Notes: generated by a model not told the origin, from the sequence alone. 12,273 nucleotides of DNA from JASFRI01 sp050115015 (GCA_050115015.1 JASFRI010000085.1:1-12273); one strand, 5' to 3'. Positions 1-7,316 are shown, numbered from the stretch's first letter. Made by a program: numbers and translations.

Positions 1-816
1 GGGATTCACGGCCGTGCCCCGGCCATCGCCACGGGGTTGAAGGTGATGAACCCGGAGCTCTCGGTCTGGGTGGTCACCGGCGACGGTGACGCGCTGTCCA
101 TCGGCGGGAATCACATCATCCACGCCATGCGACGGAACATCGGGCTGAAGGTCGTGATGTTCAACAACCGGATCTACGGGCTGACGAAGGGGCAGTACTC
201 GCCGACCTCCGAGCTGGGGAAGAAGACGTCCTCCACCCCGATGGGCTCGGTCGACCGGCCGTTCAACCCGATCAGCCTCGCTCTCGGGGCCGAGGCCTCC
301 TTCGTGGCGCGCACGGTGGACGTCTACCGCGACCACCTGCTCGAGGTGCTCGAGCAGGCGGCGCGCCATCCGGGCTCCGCCTTCGTCGAGGTGTACCAGA
401 ACTGCAACATCTTCAACGACAAGGCCTTCGTCTACATGACCGAGAAGGGGATCCGGGATGATCGCCAGGTGCTCCTGGAGCCCGGCAAGCCCCTGATCTT
501 CGGCGCCAACCACGACAGGGGCATCCGCCGGACCACGGGGGGCCGGGGTCTCGAGGTCGTGGAGCTCGGGAACGGCGTCAGCGAGAAGGACCTGCTCGTC
601 CACGATCCCGGGCGCGCGAACCCCGCGTTCGCCTTCGAGCTGGGCCGCATGAGCCCGCCGGAGTTCCCGACGCCGCTGGGCGTGTTCCGGTCCGTGACGG
701 AGCCGACACTGGAGCAGCTCGTCTGGGACCAGGTGGGGGCCGCCCAGAAGGCGGCCGGCGGCGCGCACGACCTCGAGAAGCTTTTGCGCCGCGCGGAGAC
801 CTGGACCGTCAACTGA
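1..816 (+). CDS. korB: 2-oxoglutarate (2-oxoacid):ferredoxin oxidoreductase, beta subunit (5' truncated by window edge)
   Basis: This is the thiamine-diphosphate (TPP) binding subunit of a KorAB-type enzyme. Such enzymes oxidatively decarboxylate 2-oxoglutarate, or a related 2-oxoacid, to the acyl-CoA with reduction of ferredoxin in the cytoplasm. The frame is open from base 1 and starts mid-protein at GIHGRAPAIATGLK, so about 65-75 N-terminal residues are missing. In the 271 residues present, the TPP/Mg motif is clear: GDGDALSIGGNH at residues 27-38, followed by NN at 55-56 in the stretch NNRIYGLTKGQYSPT. The block STPMGS then FNPISLALGAEASFVAR is typical of KorB and recalls the actinobacterial (mycobacterial) KorB type from memory. 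The alpha/gamma subunit (korA) should lie just upstream, outside the window. Substrate choice between 2-oxoglutarate and pyruvate is inferred from this similarity, not proven. Confidence 0.93.
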   Translation, partial: GIHGRAPAIATGLKVMNPELSVWVVTGDGDALSIGGNHIIHAMRRNIGLKVVMFNNRIYGLTKGQYSPTSELGKKTSSTPMGSVDRPFNPISLALGAEASFVARTVDVYRDHLLEVLEQAARHPGSAFVEVYQNCNIFNDKAFVYMTEKGIRDDRQVLLEPGKPLIFGANHDRGIRRTTGGRGLEVVELGNGVSEKDLLVHDPGRANPAFAFELGRMSPPEFPTPLGVFRSVTEPTLEQLVWDQVGAAQKAAGGAHDLEKLLRRAETWTVN

Positions 817-870
817 CCGGAGCCGGAGCAGGAGCAGCATCACCGGCGTCGCATCCCGCCCCCGCGGGAC

Positions 871-879
871 GAGGAGGAG
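871..879 (+). promoter_or_regulatory. Strong Shine-Dalgarno of the LsrF-like gene
   Basis: The purine run GAGGAGGAG ends two bases before the ATG at 882. It contains GGAGG at suitable spacing and fixes the start of the aldolase gene. The 65-bp gap after korB shows no convincing terminator or promoter, so read-through from korB is possible. Confidence 0.7.
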
Positions 880-881
880 TC

Positions 882-1709
882 ATGAGCTGGGGCCTCGACA
901 ACCGTCTTGCCCGTGTCATCTCGCCCGGTTCCGGCCGCACCGTGATGCTCGCCGTGGATCACGGCTACTTCCTCGGTCCGACCTCGGGCCTCGAGGACGC
1001 ACGGGCCACCATCACGCCGCTCCTCCCCCACGCGGATACCCTGATGTGCACCCGAGGCCTGCTGCGGACGTCGGTGGATCCGTCGACGCCGACCCCCGTC
1101 GTGCTGCGGGTCTCCGGCGGGCCCAGCATCCTCCGGGAGCTCTCGAACGAGGAGATCACGACCTCGATGGAGGAAGCGCTGCGCCTCAACGTCGCGGGCG
1201 TCGGGATGTCGATGTTCGTCGGGGCCGAGTACGAGAAGCAGACCCTCACGAACCTGGGGCGCCTGGTCGGGGAGGCCGAGCGCTACGGGATGCCCGTGCT
1301 GGCCATCACCGCGGTGGGGAAGGACATGGGGCGCGACCTGCGCTTCCTGTCCCTGGCCTGCCGGATCGCCGCCGAGTACGGCGCCCACGTGGTCAAGACG
1401 TACTACTGCGAGGGCTTCGATCGCCTGGTGGCCAGCTGCCCCGTTCCCGTGGTCATCGCCGGCGGCAAGAAGATCCCCGAGCGCGACGCGCTCCAGCTGG
1501 CCCATGACGCCGTCCGCGCCGGGGCCGCAGGGGTCGACATGGGGCGGAACATCTTCCAGTCCGAGTGGCCCGTCGCGATGATCCGGGCGACCCGGGCCGT
1601 CGTCCACGAGGACCGGACACCACAGGAAGCCTACGAGATGTTCGAGGAGCTGCGCCAGGGGACCGAGGGACGCAAGCTGGAGGCGGTCTCCCAGACGCCG
1701 GACTTCTAG
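882..1709 (+). CDS. lsrF: LsrF/DhnA-family class I aldolase or thiolase (3-hydroxy-5-phosphonooxypentane-2,4-dione thiolase-like)
   Basis: The protein has 275 residues and aligns by eye nearly end to end with E. coli LsrF, which cleaves phosphorylated AI-2 breakdown product with CoA. It also belongs to the wider DhnA/FbaB class I aldolase barrel family. Shared blocks are TVMLAVDHGYFLGPT (20-34), HADTLMCTRG (50-59), VGKDMGRD (145-152), VKTYYCEGF (171-179), VPVVIAGGKK (188-197) and GVDMGRNIFQS (217-227). Lys172 in VKTYY fits the Schiff-base lysine of the family, and GGKK sits at the phosphate end of the barrel. It lacks the roughly 15-residue N-terminal lead of E. coli LsrF. No lsrK, lsrG, lsrR or transporter gene is in the window, and the next gene is a zinc dehydrogenase six bases away. 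The true substrate may therefore be another phosphorylated ketose or diketone. The family call is firm; the LsrF reaction is tentative. Confidence 0.88.
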   Translation: MSWGLDNRLARVISPGSGRTVMLAVDHGYFLGPTSGLEDARATITPLLPHADTLMCTRGLLRTSVDPSTPTPVVLRVSGGPSILRELSNEEITTSMEEALRLNVAGVGMSMFVGAEYEKQTLTNLGRLVGEAERYGMPVLAITAVGKDMGRDLRFLSLACRIAAEYGAHVVKTYYCEGFDRLVASCPVPVVIAGGKKIPERDALQLAHDAVRAGAAGVDMGRNIFQSEWPVAMIRATRAVVHEDRTPQEAYEMFEELRQGTEGRKLEAVSQTPDF

Positions 1710-1715
1710 ACCCCC

Positions 1716-2744
1716 GTGAGGGTCGCGGTCTACCACAGCAACCGGGACGTCCGGATCGAGGACCGTCCGGTTCCCGAGATCGGTTCCGGCGAGGTCCTCG
1801 TCCGCATCGAGTCCAGCGGCATCTGCGGCTCCGACGTCATGGAGTCGTACCGTGTCCCCCGTGCCCCCCTCATCCTGGGGCACGAGATCGCCGGGGTGAT
1901 CGCGGCCGCGGGGGACGACGTGGATGACCTCCAGGCGGGGGATCGCGTCTTCGCGACGCATCACGTCCCCTGCACCCGGTGCCACCGCTGCCGATCCGGT
2001 CATCCCTCGACCTGCGAGACGCTGCGGTCCACCCACTTCGATCCCGGGGGCTTCGCCGAGTTCTGCCGCGTCCCCGCGCTCCAGGTGCAGCGGGGGATGC
2101 TGCCGCTCCCCGAGGACGTCTCCTTCGACGCCGCGTCCTTCATCGAGCCCCTGGGCTGCGTCGTGCAGGCCCAGCGCTACGCCGGCCTCGCCACCGGGCA
2201 GACGGTCCTGGTGCTCGGAAGCGGTCTGTCGGGCCTGCTGCACATCCAGCTGGCCCGCCACCGGGGCGCGGCGAAGGTGCTGGCGGCCGACCTCCATCCC
2301 TACCGGCTCGAGGCGGCGCGCCGGCTCGGGGCCGACGCGGCTCTGGATGCCCGGGAGGATCTCGGCGGGTGGCTGCGGGAGGCCAACCGGGGCCGCCTCG
2401 CCGACCGGGTCCTCGTGTGCACCGGCGCCCCCGCGGCATTGCGCCAGGCCTGCCGCCTGGTGGAGCCCGGCGGGAGGCTCCTCGCCTTCGCGCCGGCCTC
2501 ACCCGGAGAGGAAGTCCCCCTGCCGATCTTCGACCTGTGGCGGGACGAGATCGGGATCGTCTTCAGCTACGCGGCCAGCGGGGAGGACCTGGTCACCGCC
2601 CTCGAGCTGATCCGCCGGGGGGCGATCCGCGTGGAGGACATGATCACGCACCGCCTGCCCCTCACCCGGGCCGCCGAGGGGTTCCGCCTCACGGCGGAGG
2701 CCGGCGAGTCTCTCAAGGTGATCTTGCGCCCGCAGGAGAGCTGA
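1716..2744 (+). CDS. Zinc-dependent medium-chain alcohol/polyol dehydrogenase (sorbitol/threonine/idonate dehydrogenase type)
   Basis: This 342-residue cytoplasmic MDR-family dehydrogenase interconverts a secondary alcohol and a ketone with NAD(P). Catalytic zinc ligands are visible as Cys37 (GICGSD), His56-Glu57 (GHE) and Glu144 (EPLGC). The structural zinc lobe is complete: Cys86, Cys89, Cys92 and Cys100. The Rossmann glycine motif is GSGLSG (168-173), followed by the acidic Asp192 in LAADLHP, which favours NAD over NADP. The GTG at 1716 is chosen because RVAVYHSNRDVRIED is the normal family N-terminus. No good Shine-Dalgarno precedes it; the nearest GGAGG is about 32 bases upstream inside lsrF. 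Translation probably depends on coupling to lsrF, whose stop is 6 bases away. The pairing suggests oxidation of a sugar alcohol or ketose feeding the aldolase (inference). The 3' end overlaps the antisense S41 frame. Confidence 0.92.
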   Translation: MRVAVYHSNRDVRIEDRPVPEIGSGEVLVRIESSGICGSDVMESYRVPRAPLILGHEIAGVIAAAGDDVDDLQAGDRVFATHHVPCTRCHRCRSGHPSTCETLRSTHFDPGGFAEFCRVPALQVQRGMLPLPEDVSFDAASFIEPLGCVVQAQRYAGLATGQTVLVLGSGLSGLLHIQLARHRGAAKVLAADLHPYRLEAARRLGADAALDAREDLGGWLREANRGRLADRVLVCTGAPAALRQACRLVEPGGRLLAFAPASPGEEVPLPIFDLWRDEIGIVFSYAASGEDLVTALELIRRGAIRVEDMITHRLPLTRAAEGFRLTAEAGESLKVILRPQES

Positions 2745-4235
2745 CCCGGGAAGCGGTCGCAGGCCCTCTTGCCGGGGGGGGCCCCGGACCGCGCCAGGGG
2801 CGGCGGCCTCGGTCTCCGCCGCCGCATCGCCGCGCAGGCCGTCGATCATCACCGTCCGGCTGGCGTCGGCGTGCGCGTCGAGGATCGCCAGGGCCAGCCG
2901 CTCCCAGGAGCGCCCCCCGTCCGGTGCCTGCCGGATGATGGTCCCCTCCGCCTCCGGCGGCGCCTCGCCTCCGGGCTCGACCCACACGTCCGGGGGCAAC
3001 CCCTCGGCGGGGAGCCGGCGACCGGCGGCCTTCATGTACGCGGAGGAGATCTTCACCGTCAGGTCCACGTCGTCGAACTGGTGCATCTTCTGGACGATGT
3101 TCTTGCCGAAGGTCGGCTCCCCGATGAGGAGGGCGCGGTCGTTCCAGGCCAGGGACGCCGCCAGCAGCTCCGCGGAGGATCCCGTCGACCCGTCCACTAG
3201 GACTGCCAGGGGGATGCGATCCCATCCCCGTCCCGAGGCCTCCACGCGCGCCCGCAGCCCCGGCACCGGCCGGTCGTTCCGGTCCAGCGCCTCCAGCAGC
3301 ACCCCGTGCCTCAGGAACAGATCGGCGATCGCGGCCGCGGTGAGCATGCTGCCCCCGGTGTTGCCCCGCAGATCGAGGAGGATGCGCCGGATCCGGTGCT
3401 CGCGGAACAGGTCCTGCATCGTGGCCGCGACCTGCTCCTCGGTGTTCCGGCTCAGGTGGGTGATCCGGATGACCCCCAGGTCCTCCCCCAGGAGCTCTCC
3501 CCGCACCGTCGGGCGCACGTAGGTACGGCGCTCGATGGTGACGTGGAGCCGCCCGTCCCTCTCGACCTCCACCTCGACCCGGGTGCCCTCCTCACCGCGC
3601 AGGAGACGGCTCACCTCGGCGACCGCCAGCCCCTCCACGTCCTGCCCGGCGACGCGGACGAGGTCGTCCCCGGCCCGAAGCCCGGCCTCCGCGGCACCGC
3701 TGCCGTCGAAGACCTCGAGGATCCGTACGCTCCCCTCCCGGCGCCCGATCCGCACCCCGATCCCCGAGCCCGTGCCCTGGAACCGCCCCATGAGGTTCCG
3801 CCGGGCCGCGGCGGTGTAGGCGCCGGAGAAGCGATCCAGGGTCCGGAGCGCCCCGTCGAGCAGGGCGGCCCGCAACCGGTCCCGTCGGGGGCTGCTTCCC
3901 GGATCCACGGCCGCGTCCAGGATCTCCTCGAAGCAGGGCCCCAGGCTGTTGGACAGGGCCACCGCGTCCTGGACCCCCGAGCAGGTGAGGGGCGGCCGCT
4001 CGACGGTGGCGGCGCCCTCATCGGCGGCCAGCAACCGGTCGGCCGCCTCGAGGGCCCCCCGGAGCATCACCTCGGGATCGATGCGATCCGGCTCCAGGTA
4101 GGTGGCCTGCACCCGGGACAGCGCCTTCCGCACGGTGGCGTCCGTGGAGGCCCCGGCGACCGCCGGCGCCGTGGGGATCGCGAGGGCGACGGCGGCGGCC
4201 AGCAGGGTGCGGCCGGGATGATGGAACGGAGCCAT
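2499..4235 (-). CDS. S41 family carboxy-terminal processing protease with PDZ domain, secreted
   Basis: This serine protease with a Ser-Lys dyad degrades or trims exported proteins in the cell envelope. The ATG at 4235 gives a signal peptide: basic start MAPFHHPGRT, hydrophobic LLAAAVALAI, then an Ala-rich site ending near AVAGA (residue 29). A helical region follows (31-145), then a PDZ domain (about 148-235, with GSGIGVRIG and GAAEAGLRAGDDLVRV). The S41 core spans about 250-420. LLDLRGNTGGS (286-296) is the substrate strand, Ser353 in DGSTGSSAELLAASL is the expected nucleophile, and Lys378 in PTFGKNIVQ is the general base. Cys85 and Cys101 could form a disulfide. The open frame is 578 residues, longer than the usual 400-480. 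Its last ~80 residues cross a G8 run and lie antisense to the dehydrogenase gene, so they may be artefactual; one extra base in the run would end the gene at 2713. Confidence 0.88.
   Translation of the reverse strand: MAPFHHPGRTLLAAAVALAIPTAPAVAGASTDATVRKALSRVQATYLEPDRIDPEVMLRGALEAADRLLAADEGAATVERPPLTCSGVQDAVALSNSLGPCFEEILDAAVDPGSSPRRDRLRAALLDGALRTLDRFSGAYTAAARRNLMGRFQGTGSGIGVRIGRREGSVRILEVFDGSGAAEAGLRAGDDLVRVAGQDVEGLAVAEVSRLLRGEEGTRVEVEVERDGRLHVTIERRTYVRPTVRGELLGEDLGVIRITHLSRNTEEQVAATMQDLFREHRIRRILLDLRGNTGGSMLTAAAIADLFLRHGVLLEALDRNDRPVPGLRARVEASGRGWDRIPLAVLVDGSTGSSAELLAASLAWNDRALLIGEPTFGKNIVQKMHQFDDVDLTVKISSAYMKAAGRRLPAEGLPPDVWVEPGGEAPPEAEGTIIRQAPDGGRSWERLALAILDAHADASRTVMIDGLRGDAAAETEAAAPGAVRGPPRQEGLRPLPGSALLRAQDHLERLAGLRREAEPLGGPGEGQAVRDHVLHADRPPADQLEGGDQVLPAGRVAEDDPDLVPPQVEDRQGDFLSG
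2772..2787. other. Run of eight G within a GC hairpin near the S41 3' end
   Basis: CCGGGG, then GGGG, then CCCCGG form a potential 6-bp stem containing an eight-G homopolymer (2774-2781). No T tract follows on either strand, so it is not a canonical intrinsic terminator. It sits where the S41 protease frame leaves its conserved domains, making it a likely place for a sequencing or assembly length error. Confidence 0.5.
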
Positions 4236-4242
4236 TCTCCCC

Positions 4243-4271
4243 AGTATGAAACCCCGCCGGAACGGAGTCAA
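4243..4271 (-). promoter_or_regulatory. Sigma-70-like promoter of the S41 protease gene
   Basis: On the - strand, TTGACT (4266-4271) is followed after exactly 17 bases by CATACT (4243-4248). These match 5 of 6 and 4 of 6 consensus positions. Only seven bases, GGGGAGA, separate the -10 box from the ATG at 4235. Transcription would start at or within a base or two of the start codon, giving a leaderless message. The start codon itself is well supported by the signal peptide. Confidence 0.5.
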
Positions 4272-4295
4272 TCCGCTGCTTCTCCACCCGCCCTG

Positions 4296-4304
4296 TGCTA
4301 AGGT
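4296..4304 (+). promoter_or_regulatory. Possible extended -10 element for the LOG-family gene
   Basis: TGCTAAGGT has the TGn extended -10 form before TAAGGT (4299-4304). The -10 hexamer is poor, and the -35 position 17 bases upstream (CTGCTT) is weak. It lies 27 bases before the ATG at 4332, in the 96-bp divergent gap shared with the S41 promoter. A promoter must exist somewhere here for the + strand pair, but this assignment is tentative. Confidence 0.25.
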
Positions 4305-4331
4305 TGCTTCCCATTCGCCACGGAGCGCTGC

Positions 4332-5165
4332 ATGCCCGATTCCCGGTACGGTCCGACGAAGGCCTACAAGAACCTCGACTTCCTCAACAGCCGGGATGGA
4401 CGCACCCTCCGGATCCTCTCCGAGTACGTGGAGCCGCAGGCACGCTTTCGTCGCTTCCGCGTGGAGGACACCATCGTCTTCTTCGGGTCCGCGCGCATCG
4501 ACGCTCCCGACCGCGCGCGCCGGCGGCTGGAGGAGACGCGGGCCGCGCTGGCGGCGGCGAACCGTCCCAGCAAGCGGCTGCAGTCGGAGGTGGACCGCGC
4601 CCGGGCCGCGGTGCGCATGTCCCGCTACTACGACGACTCCCGCGAGCTGGCACGGCTGCTGACCGACTGGTCGAAGTCGCTCAAGGGGAGCCGGCACCGC
4701 TTCCTGATCTGCTCCGGGGGTGGGCCCGGGATCATGGAGGCTGCCAATCGCGGCGCCGCGGAGGCCCGGGGACGGACCGTCGGGCTCGGGATCAGCTTGC
4801 CCTTCGAGCAGACCGGGAACGAGTACATCTCGCGGGAGCTCTCCTTCGAGTTCCACTACTTCTTCATGCGGAAGTTCTGGTTCGTCTACCTCGCCAAGGC
4901 GGTCGTGATCTTCCCCGGTGGCTTCGGGACCCTGGACGAGATGATGGAGATCCTGACCCTGATCCAGACCCGCAAGTCGACCAAGCGCATCCCCATGGTC
5001 GTCTACGGATCCCGGTTCTGGAAGAAGGTGCTGAACCTGGATGCCCTCGTCGAGTACGGCACCATCAGCCGTGCCGATCTCGATCTCTTCCAGTTCGCCG
5101 ACAGTCCCGAGGCGGCCTTCGAATACCTGCGCGACGAGCTGACGAAGGCCTACCTGGAGCCGTGA
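4332..5165 (+). CDS. LOG-family protein (nucleoside 5'-monophosphate phosphoribohydrolase-like, TIGR00730 type, long form)
   Basis: The 277-residue cytoplasmic Rossmann-fold protein belongs to the LOG/YgdH superfamily, once annotated as lysine decarboxylase. Characterised members hydrolyse the N-glycosidic bond of nucleoside monophosphates, including cytokinin ribotides. Motifs are the first strand VFFGSARI (49-56), SGGGPGIMEAANRGA (128-142) and the signature PGGFGTLDE (195-203), preceded by MRK (179-181). The protein is longer than the ~190-residue plant-type LOG. It has about 45 extra N-terminal residues and an enlarged charged helical segment (about 57-120) between strand 1 and the GGGPG loop. 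A GGAG (4322-4325) six bases upstream supports the ATG at 4332. The stop overlaps the glycosyltransferase start. The exact substrate is unknown; bacterial relatives may serve in purine or nucleotide salvage. Confidence 0.9.
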   Translation: MPDSRYGPTKAYKNLDFLNSRDGRTLRILSEYVEPQARFRRFRVEDTIVFFGSARIDAPDRARRRLEETRAALAAANRPSKRLQSEVDRARAAVRMSRYYDDSRELARLLTDWSKSLKGSRHRFLICSGGGPGIMEAANRGAAEARGRTVGLGISLPFEQTGNEYISRELSFEFHYFFMRKFWFVYLAKAVVIFPGGFGTLDEMMEILTLIQTRKSTKRIPMVVYGSRFWKKVLNLDALVEYGTISRADLDLFQFADSPEAAFEYLRDELTKAYLEP

Positions 5166-7111
5166 GCCGCAGGGGCACGCTCCGCGACCTCGCGTGGCTG
5201 CTCCCCCTGGCCGCCGTCGTCCGGGGCATCTATCTCTGGCAACTGCAGGCCACGCCCCTGGGTCGTCACCTGATCGTGGACGAGGCCGGCTACGACCGGT
5301 GGGCGCTGGCGGTGGCGGGAGGCCGGCTCCTGGGCGAGCACCCCTTCTACCAGGCTCCCCTCTACCCCTACGCGCTGGGCGCCTGGTACGCCCTGTTCGG
5401 TCACTCGCTGCTCGCCGTCCGCCTGGTCCAGGCCGCCGGCGGCCTGGCCTCGGTGATGCTCCTCTACGTCGTCGCGCTCCGGACCTTCGGGCGGACGGCG
5501 GCACGGGTGGCGGCCCTGGGTGCGGCGCTCTACGCACCGTTCCTGTTCTACGAGGGCTCCATCCTCAAGGAGAGCTGGGCGATCCTCCTGACGAACCTGC
5601 TGCTCCTGCTGCTGCTCCAGGCCGCGGACGGCGCCCGCGGTAGGTGGCTGGCCGCGGGGGTGACGCTGGGGCTGCTGGCGCTGCTGCGCGAGAACGCGCT
5701 GCTCTACCTGCCGGTCCTCCTCGCCTGGAACCTGGCCCGACGCGCCGGCCGGGAAGGTGGGTGGAGGCAGCGGTTCCGGGAATGCGGCCTGCTGACCGCG
5801 GGAATGGTGGCGGCGCTGCTGCCGGCCATCGGCCACAACTGGGCCGCCGGCGGCGGGCTGCTGCTGACCACGTACCAGGGAGGGTCCAACTTCTACATCG
5901 GCAACCACCCGGGCGCGCCGGGGGTCTACACCCCCATGCGCAAGGGCCGGGAGACGCCGCGATTCGAGGGGGCGGACGCCCGTGCGGAGGCCGAGCGCCG
6001 CGCCGGACACCCGCTCTCCCCCGCCGAGGTATCCCGGTTCTGGGTCCGCGAGAGCCTCCGCTTCGCCGTGCACGAACCGCTGGCCTTTCTGGCCCTGCAG
6101 GGCCGGAAGTTCGCGCTGGTCTGGAATGCCCGCGAGGTTCCGGACACCTGGGACATCCGGTTCCTCGAGAAGCTCGTGCCGGTCCTCCGCCTCCCGCTGG
6201 TGCGGTTCGGCTGGATCGCCCCACTCGGGCTGCTGGGGATGGGGCTGCGGCCCCTGCGTCGGGACACGATCCTGCTGCTCCTCATCACCGCGACCACCGT
6301 TGCGTCGGTGGTGGCCTTCTACGTCTTCGCGCGCTATCGCCTGCCGCTGGCGCCCCTCGTGCTGCTGTTCGCGGGTCACGCGGTGGCCCGCGGACTCGAG
6401 CTGCTCCGCGCGCGGCAATGGAGGCGCCTGGCCCTGGGGGCGGCCCTCCTCATCCCATTGACGGCCTTCGTGCATCTGCCCCTCTCCTGGCTCTCCCTCG
6501 CGTTCACCGACGAGGTGGGCCACCAGAACCTCGGGTTCCTCCTGCTGGAGGACGGCGACCCCCGCGGGGCGGAGGAGCAGTTCCGGACCGCGGTGGCCAT
6601 CAACCCCGACCTCGGCAACGCCTGGCTCCAGCTCGCCCTCGTGCGACAGCGGCTCGGCGACGCCGCCGGGGCGCAGGGGGCGCTGGAGGGGCTCGTGCGA
6701 CACGCCGAGGCCCGCCGTGCCGCGGGGGACGAGGTGTTCGATCCGGCCCAGGAGGCCATGGCCCACCGCGAGATGGGGAAGCAGGCGCGCCAGCAGGGAC
6801 GCCGCGAGGATGCCGCCAGGGAGTTCGGGCGGGCCGCCGCGCTTCTTCCCCGGCAGACCGCCGACCTCGTGAACATGGGGATCGAGCTACGGTCCCTGGG
6901 ACGGACGTCGGAGGCGGCGGCGGCGTATGCCGAGGCCCTGCGCCGGGACCCGGACGATCCGCTCGTGATGCTGAACCTCGCGAACGTGCGGCTCGATCAG
7001 GGGCGGCTGGACGACGCGAGGGAGATCCTCTCCCGGGCGGCGGCCACCTGCGGCTCGCGCCGCCCGGATCTCTGCCCCACCGTGGCCGACAGGATCGCGG
7101 CCCTCCCCTAG
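5162..7111 (+). CDS. GT39/ArnT-like polytopic membrane glycosyltransferase fused to C-terminal TPR repeats
   Basis: This 649-residue integral membrane protein has two parts. Residues 1-450 resemble dolichyl/polyprenyl-phosphate-dependent GT-C transferases (PMT/ArnT type). About 10-12 hydrophobic segments are visible (for example 11-27, 136-154, 207-228, 370-409 and 422-445). The first extracytoplasmic loop carries the acidic pair Asp40-Glu41 (VDEAGYDRW), followed by HPFYQAPLYPY, matching the catalytic loop of the family. Residues about 452-634 form four to five tetratricopeptide repeats, such as NLGFLLLEDGDPRGAEEQF, AHREMGKQARQQGRREDAA and LNLANVRLDQGRLDDAREIL. The GTG at 5162 overlaps the LOG stop (GTGA), with GGAG at 5156-5159 close upstream, so translation is probably coupled. 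The sugar and acceptor cannot be told. The stop TAG (7109-7111) coincides with the outer edge of an inverted repeat. Confidence 0.88.
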   Translation: MSRRGTLRDLAWLLPLAAVVRGIYLWQLQATPLGRHLIVDEAGYDRWALAVAGGRLLGEHPFYQAPLYPYALGAWYALFGHSLLAVRLVQAAGGLASVMLLYVVALRTFGRTAARVAALGAALYAPFLFYEGSILKESWAILLTNLLLLLLLQAADGARGRWLAAGVTLGLLALLRENALLYLPVLLAWNLARRAGREGGWRQRFRECGLLTAGMVAALLPAIGHNWAAGGGLLLTTYQGGSNFYIGNHPGAPGVYTPMRKGRETPRFEGADARAEAERRAGHPLSPAEVSRFWVRESLRFAVHEPLAFLALQGRKFALVWNAREVPDTWDIRFLEKLVPVLRLPLVRFGWIAPLGLLGMGLRPLRRDTILLLLITATTVASVVAFYVFARYRLPLAPLVLLFAGHAVARGLELLRARQWRRLALGAALLIPLTAFVHLPLSWLSLAFTDEVGHQNLGFLLLEDGDPRGAEEQFRTAVAINPDLGNAWLQLALVRQRLGDAAGAQGALEGLVRHAEARRAAGDEVFDPAQEAMAHREMGKQARQQGRREDAAREFGRAAALLPRQTADLVNMGIELRSLGRTSEAAAAYAEALRRDPDDPLVMLNLANVRLDQGRLDDAREILSRAAATCGSRRPDLCPTVADRIAALP

Positions 7112-7134
7112 CCCGCATGATTCATGAGGGGCAG
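7110..7134 (+). repeat. Left terminal inverted repeat
   Basis: The 25-bp arm begins with AGCCCGCATGATTCA and continues TGAGGGGCAG. Its outermost AG is also the last two bases of the upstream gene's TAG stop. It pairs with 7317-7340, with one mismatch (T7125 against the C-equivalent) and one extra G. Confidence 0.8.
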
Positions 7135-7253
7135 CTCGACCGCTCTGGATTCGGGCGCCCGTCCGGAAAACCTGCGGAAACCGACGAAGAACGAGAGGCT
7201 GCGGGATGTCAGACGCGCCTCGCGAACGGCCGACCGAGGCGGACCGCCGCAGG

Positions 7254-7268
7254 CGGGTCAGGGACCCG
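7254..7268. repeat. Small perfect hairpin inside the inverted-repeat unit
   Basis: CGGGTC and GACCCG form a 6-bp perfect stem with a three-base AGG loop. No T run follows, so it is not a standard terminator. It adds to the impression that the unit is structured. Confidence 0.4.
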
Positions 7269-7316
7269 TCGAGGCCGGCCAACGCAGGTCGGGCGTTCCC
7301 GAGGAGTCTCCGGGGC

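Noticed and set aside
840..2297. 485-codon open frame on the - strand opposite the aldolase and dehydrogenase genes
   Set aside because: Its composition (Gly, Asp, His, Arg, low hydrophobic order) is that of an antisense shadow in high-GC DNA. Both opposite genes are strongly conserved families.
4295..5161. Upstream part of the glycosyltransferase frame, overlapping the LOG gene
   Set aside because: The LOG gene is clear in another frame. The GTG at 5162 gives a natural N-terminus just before the first membrane segment.
4236..5537. Upstream extension of the S41 frame, about 434 extra codons antisense to the LOG and glycosyltransferase genes
   Set aside because: The signal peptide at 4235 marks the true start. 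The extension has no domain features and lies opposite two confident genes.
5150..6766. 538-codon open frame on the - strand opposite the glycosyltransferase gene
   Set aside because: It is rich in Gln, Gly, Glu and Arg with no motifs, as expected opposite a Leu/Ala-rich membrane protein gene.
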